Assembly: GCA_045126215.1 (NCBI GenBank)
Contig: JBGVOD010000011.1
Span: 1 to 64,000 of the forward strand
Length of the DNA: 64,000 nt
Source: SVEL01 sp045126215
Lineage (GTDB): Bacteria; Bacillota; Clostridia; Lachnospirales; Lachnospiraceae
Reading direction: 5' to 3'
The position numbers and the translations under genes were made by a program. Positions 62,998 through 64,000 of the stretch are shown here, in pieces. The notes under the pieces were generated by a model. That model saw only the letters and a list, made by a program, of their open reading frames with translations, made no database searches and was not told where the DNA came from. The first letter of the stretch is position 1; each line of letters opens with the position of its first letter.

Positions 62998-64000
62998 ATG
63001 AAAAAAGCAGCATTAATTGGAACTATATGTTCAGGTGTAGCCGTTGTTGGCGCTGGCGTTGGAATAACAGCAGCTATTTTACTTAACGGTTCAGGAGCTC
63101 TTTCAGATTTGTCAGATCAGGAAGCAATCCAACAGGGATTCGAAAATTTATTTGAGCCAAAAGAAAATGATTGTGCAAAGGTAATGGAATATTTATCTGA
63201 TAAACCTTTCACTATCTACGCGGATTTTGATATTAACAGCATTATTGAGGCCGATGTTCTTTCTGGTAGTAAATTTAACTTTTCTGCAGATGTAGATGCC
63301 GAAAACAAAAAAGCTTTGATTTCAGCATTTGGTTCTGTGGACAATACAGATGTTGATTTTGATTTATTGATTAATGAATCATCAATAGCATTAAAATCAA
63401 ATCTTTTTGATGAAATATACTATATTGATATTGATGAATTGATAAATCTTATGGATATTGACAATGAATCTCTTTCTTCCTCAATTGATTATTCACCAAT
63501 AATGAATATGTTTGATGTTTCTTCTTACTCTGAGGAGTTCAAAAATGGATTAAAAGAAGCTTTAAACAATAGTCTTGATGAATTAATTGAAAATATGGAT
63601 ATCACAAGAGCTGAAGATTCTGAAGAAATAAATGGTGTCGAAGCTACTGAATTCGAATGCACAATACATTCAAGTGATTTCATAAACATTTATCTAAATC
63701 TTTTAGAGTATGTATTTGAAAGTGAAGAATTTAGAAATATGTTTTTCGAAACATTTTCTTCATTTGAACCAAGCAATGATTTCACTATTGAAGAAGTAAA
63801 TAAAACTTTTGACGAGTTAGTTAATGAATTGCAATCAAAAAAAGCTGATATAATTAGTGATTTATCAGAAGAAATAGGTGAATCATTTGATTTTTCTGTA
63901 TTTTTAACAGATGATGTAGAAATTGTTCGTCTCGCTACACAGTTTAACTTGGATAAAGACACATCAAAAATTTTAGATATCACATTAGACATATCAGACA
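62998..64000 (+). CDS. Membrane-anchored or secreted protein of unknown function (partial)
   Basis: The frame is open from ATG (7 nt after GGAGG) to the window edge, 334 codons, 3' end missing. The N-terminus MKKAALIGTICSGVAVVGAG and following hydrophobic stretch (~5-30) form a signal anchor; no lipobox Cys follows. The remainder is acidic with lipoprotein-like beta/alpha alternation (DFDINSIIEADVLSGSKFNF, ALISAFGSVDNTDVDFDLLI). I do not recognise the family. It is probably co-transcribed with the ABC ATPase and may be an extracytoplasmic partner. Confidence 0.8.
   Translation, partial: MKKAALIGTICSGVAVVGAGVGITAAILLNGSGALSDLSDQEAIQQGFENLFEPKENDCAKVMEYLSDKPFTIYADFDINSIIEADVLSGSKFNFSADVDAENKKALISAFGSVDNTDVDFDLLINESSIALKSNLFDEIYYIDIDELINLMDIDNESLSSSIDYSPIMNMFDVSSYSEEFKNGLKEALNNSLDELIENMDITRAEDSEEINGVEATEFECTIHSSDFINIYLNLLEYVFESEEFRNMFFETFSSFEPSNDFTIEEVNKTFDELVNELQSKKADIISDLSEEIGESFDFSVFLTDDVEIVRLATQFNLDKDTSKILDITLDISD

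Overview
The window is low-GC, AT-rich bacterial DNA from a Gram-positive Clostridia, most likely a motile gut Lachnospiraceae (Agathobacter/Roseburia/Lachnospira type). The evidence is the ftsE-ftsX-M23-ctpA-uvrB-uvrA gene order, a type III glutamine synthetase, a class B sortase, a YjfB-type motility peptide, a large chemoreceptor, strong AGGAGG ribosome sites and consensus sigma-A promoters. Species cannot be fixed from the sequence alone.

Positions 129-8242 are an integrated mobilizable element of about 8.1 kb in the 3' end of guaA. A 13-bp direct repeat (ATTATTCAAACTC) marks both ends, and the right copy supplies the last guaA codons. Reading leftwards from guaA, the element carries a HTH repressor gene (plus strand) divergent from a small excisionase-like protein, a tyrosine integrase, MobC, a RecA-like/RepA-type ATPase, a 77-aa protein, a GC-rich oriT-like region, a MOBV relaxase, a DUF6061-like protein and a 430-aa HEPN-domain protein that looks like defence cargo. 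Four 20-bp operators sit on the two divergent promoters. No conjugation (type IV secretion) genes are present. The sequence left of the element (1-128) resembles the element's own right end, which suggests a second, tandem element beyond the window.

Positions 8.2-26.1 kb are chromosomal core: guaA with a consensus promoter, a small HTH regulator, the division/repair block ftsE-ftsX-M23 hydrolase-ctpA-uvrB-uvrA, a PucR-type regulator with an MsmX-type sugar ABC ATPase, a small motility peptide, and a thioesterase-cvfB-ridA-CPBP protease group. A 330-bp nearly full-length inverted repeat (26151-26480) lies between the thioesterase gene and tRNA-Gln(CTG).

Positions 26.6-49.3 kb hold a LemA/DUF3137 pair, a peptide-type ABC importer without ATPase genes, a CapA-like lipoprotein, a permuted-papain-like protein, CYTH, HD-GYP, an AI-2E exporter, a degenerate GGDEF membrane protein, a HAD-GNAT fusion, cyclophilin, two tandem membrane zinc-ribbon paralogues, a Ca2+/Na+ antiporter, glutamine synthetase III, sortase B and fructose-bisphosphate aldolase.

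Positions 49.3-64 kb hold a MoxR-DUF58-transglutaminase operon, an active-looking sensor diguanylate cyclase directly downstream of a 1475-aa wall-anchored surface protein, a methyl-accepting chemotaxis protein, and an ABC ATPase followed by a membrane/secreted protein that runs off the window. Cyclic-di-GMP turnover, chemotaxis, motility and surface display recur across this half.
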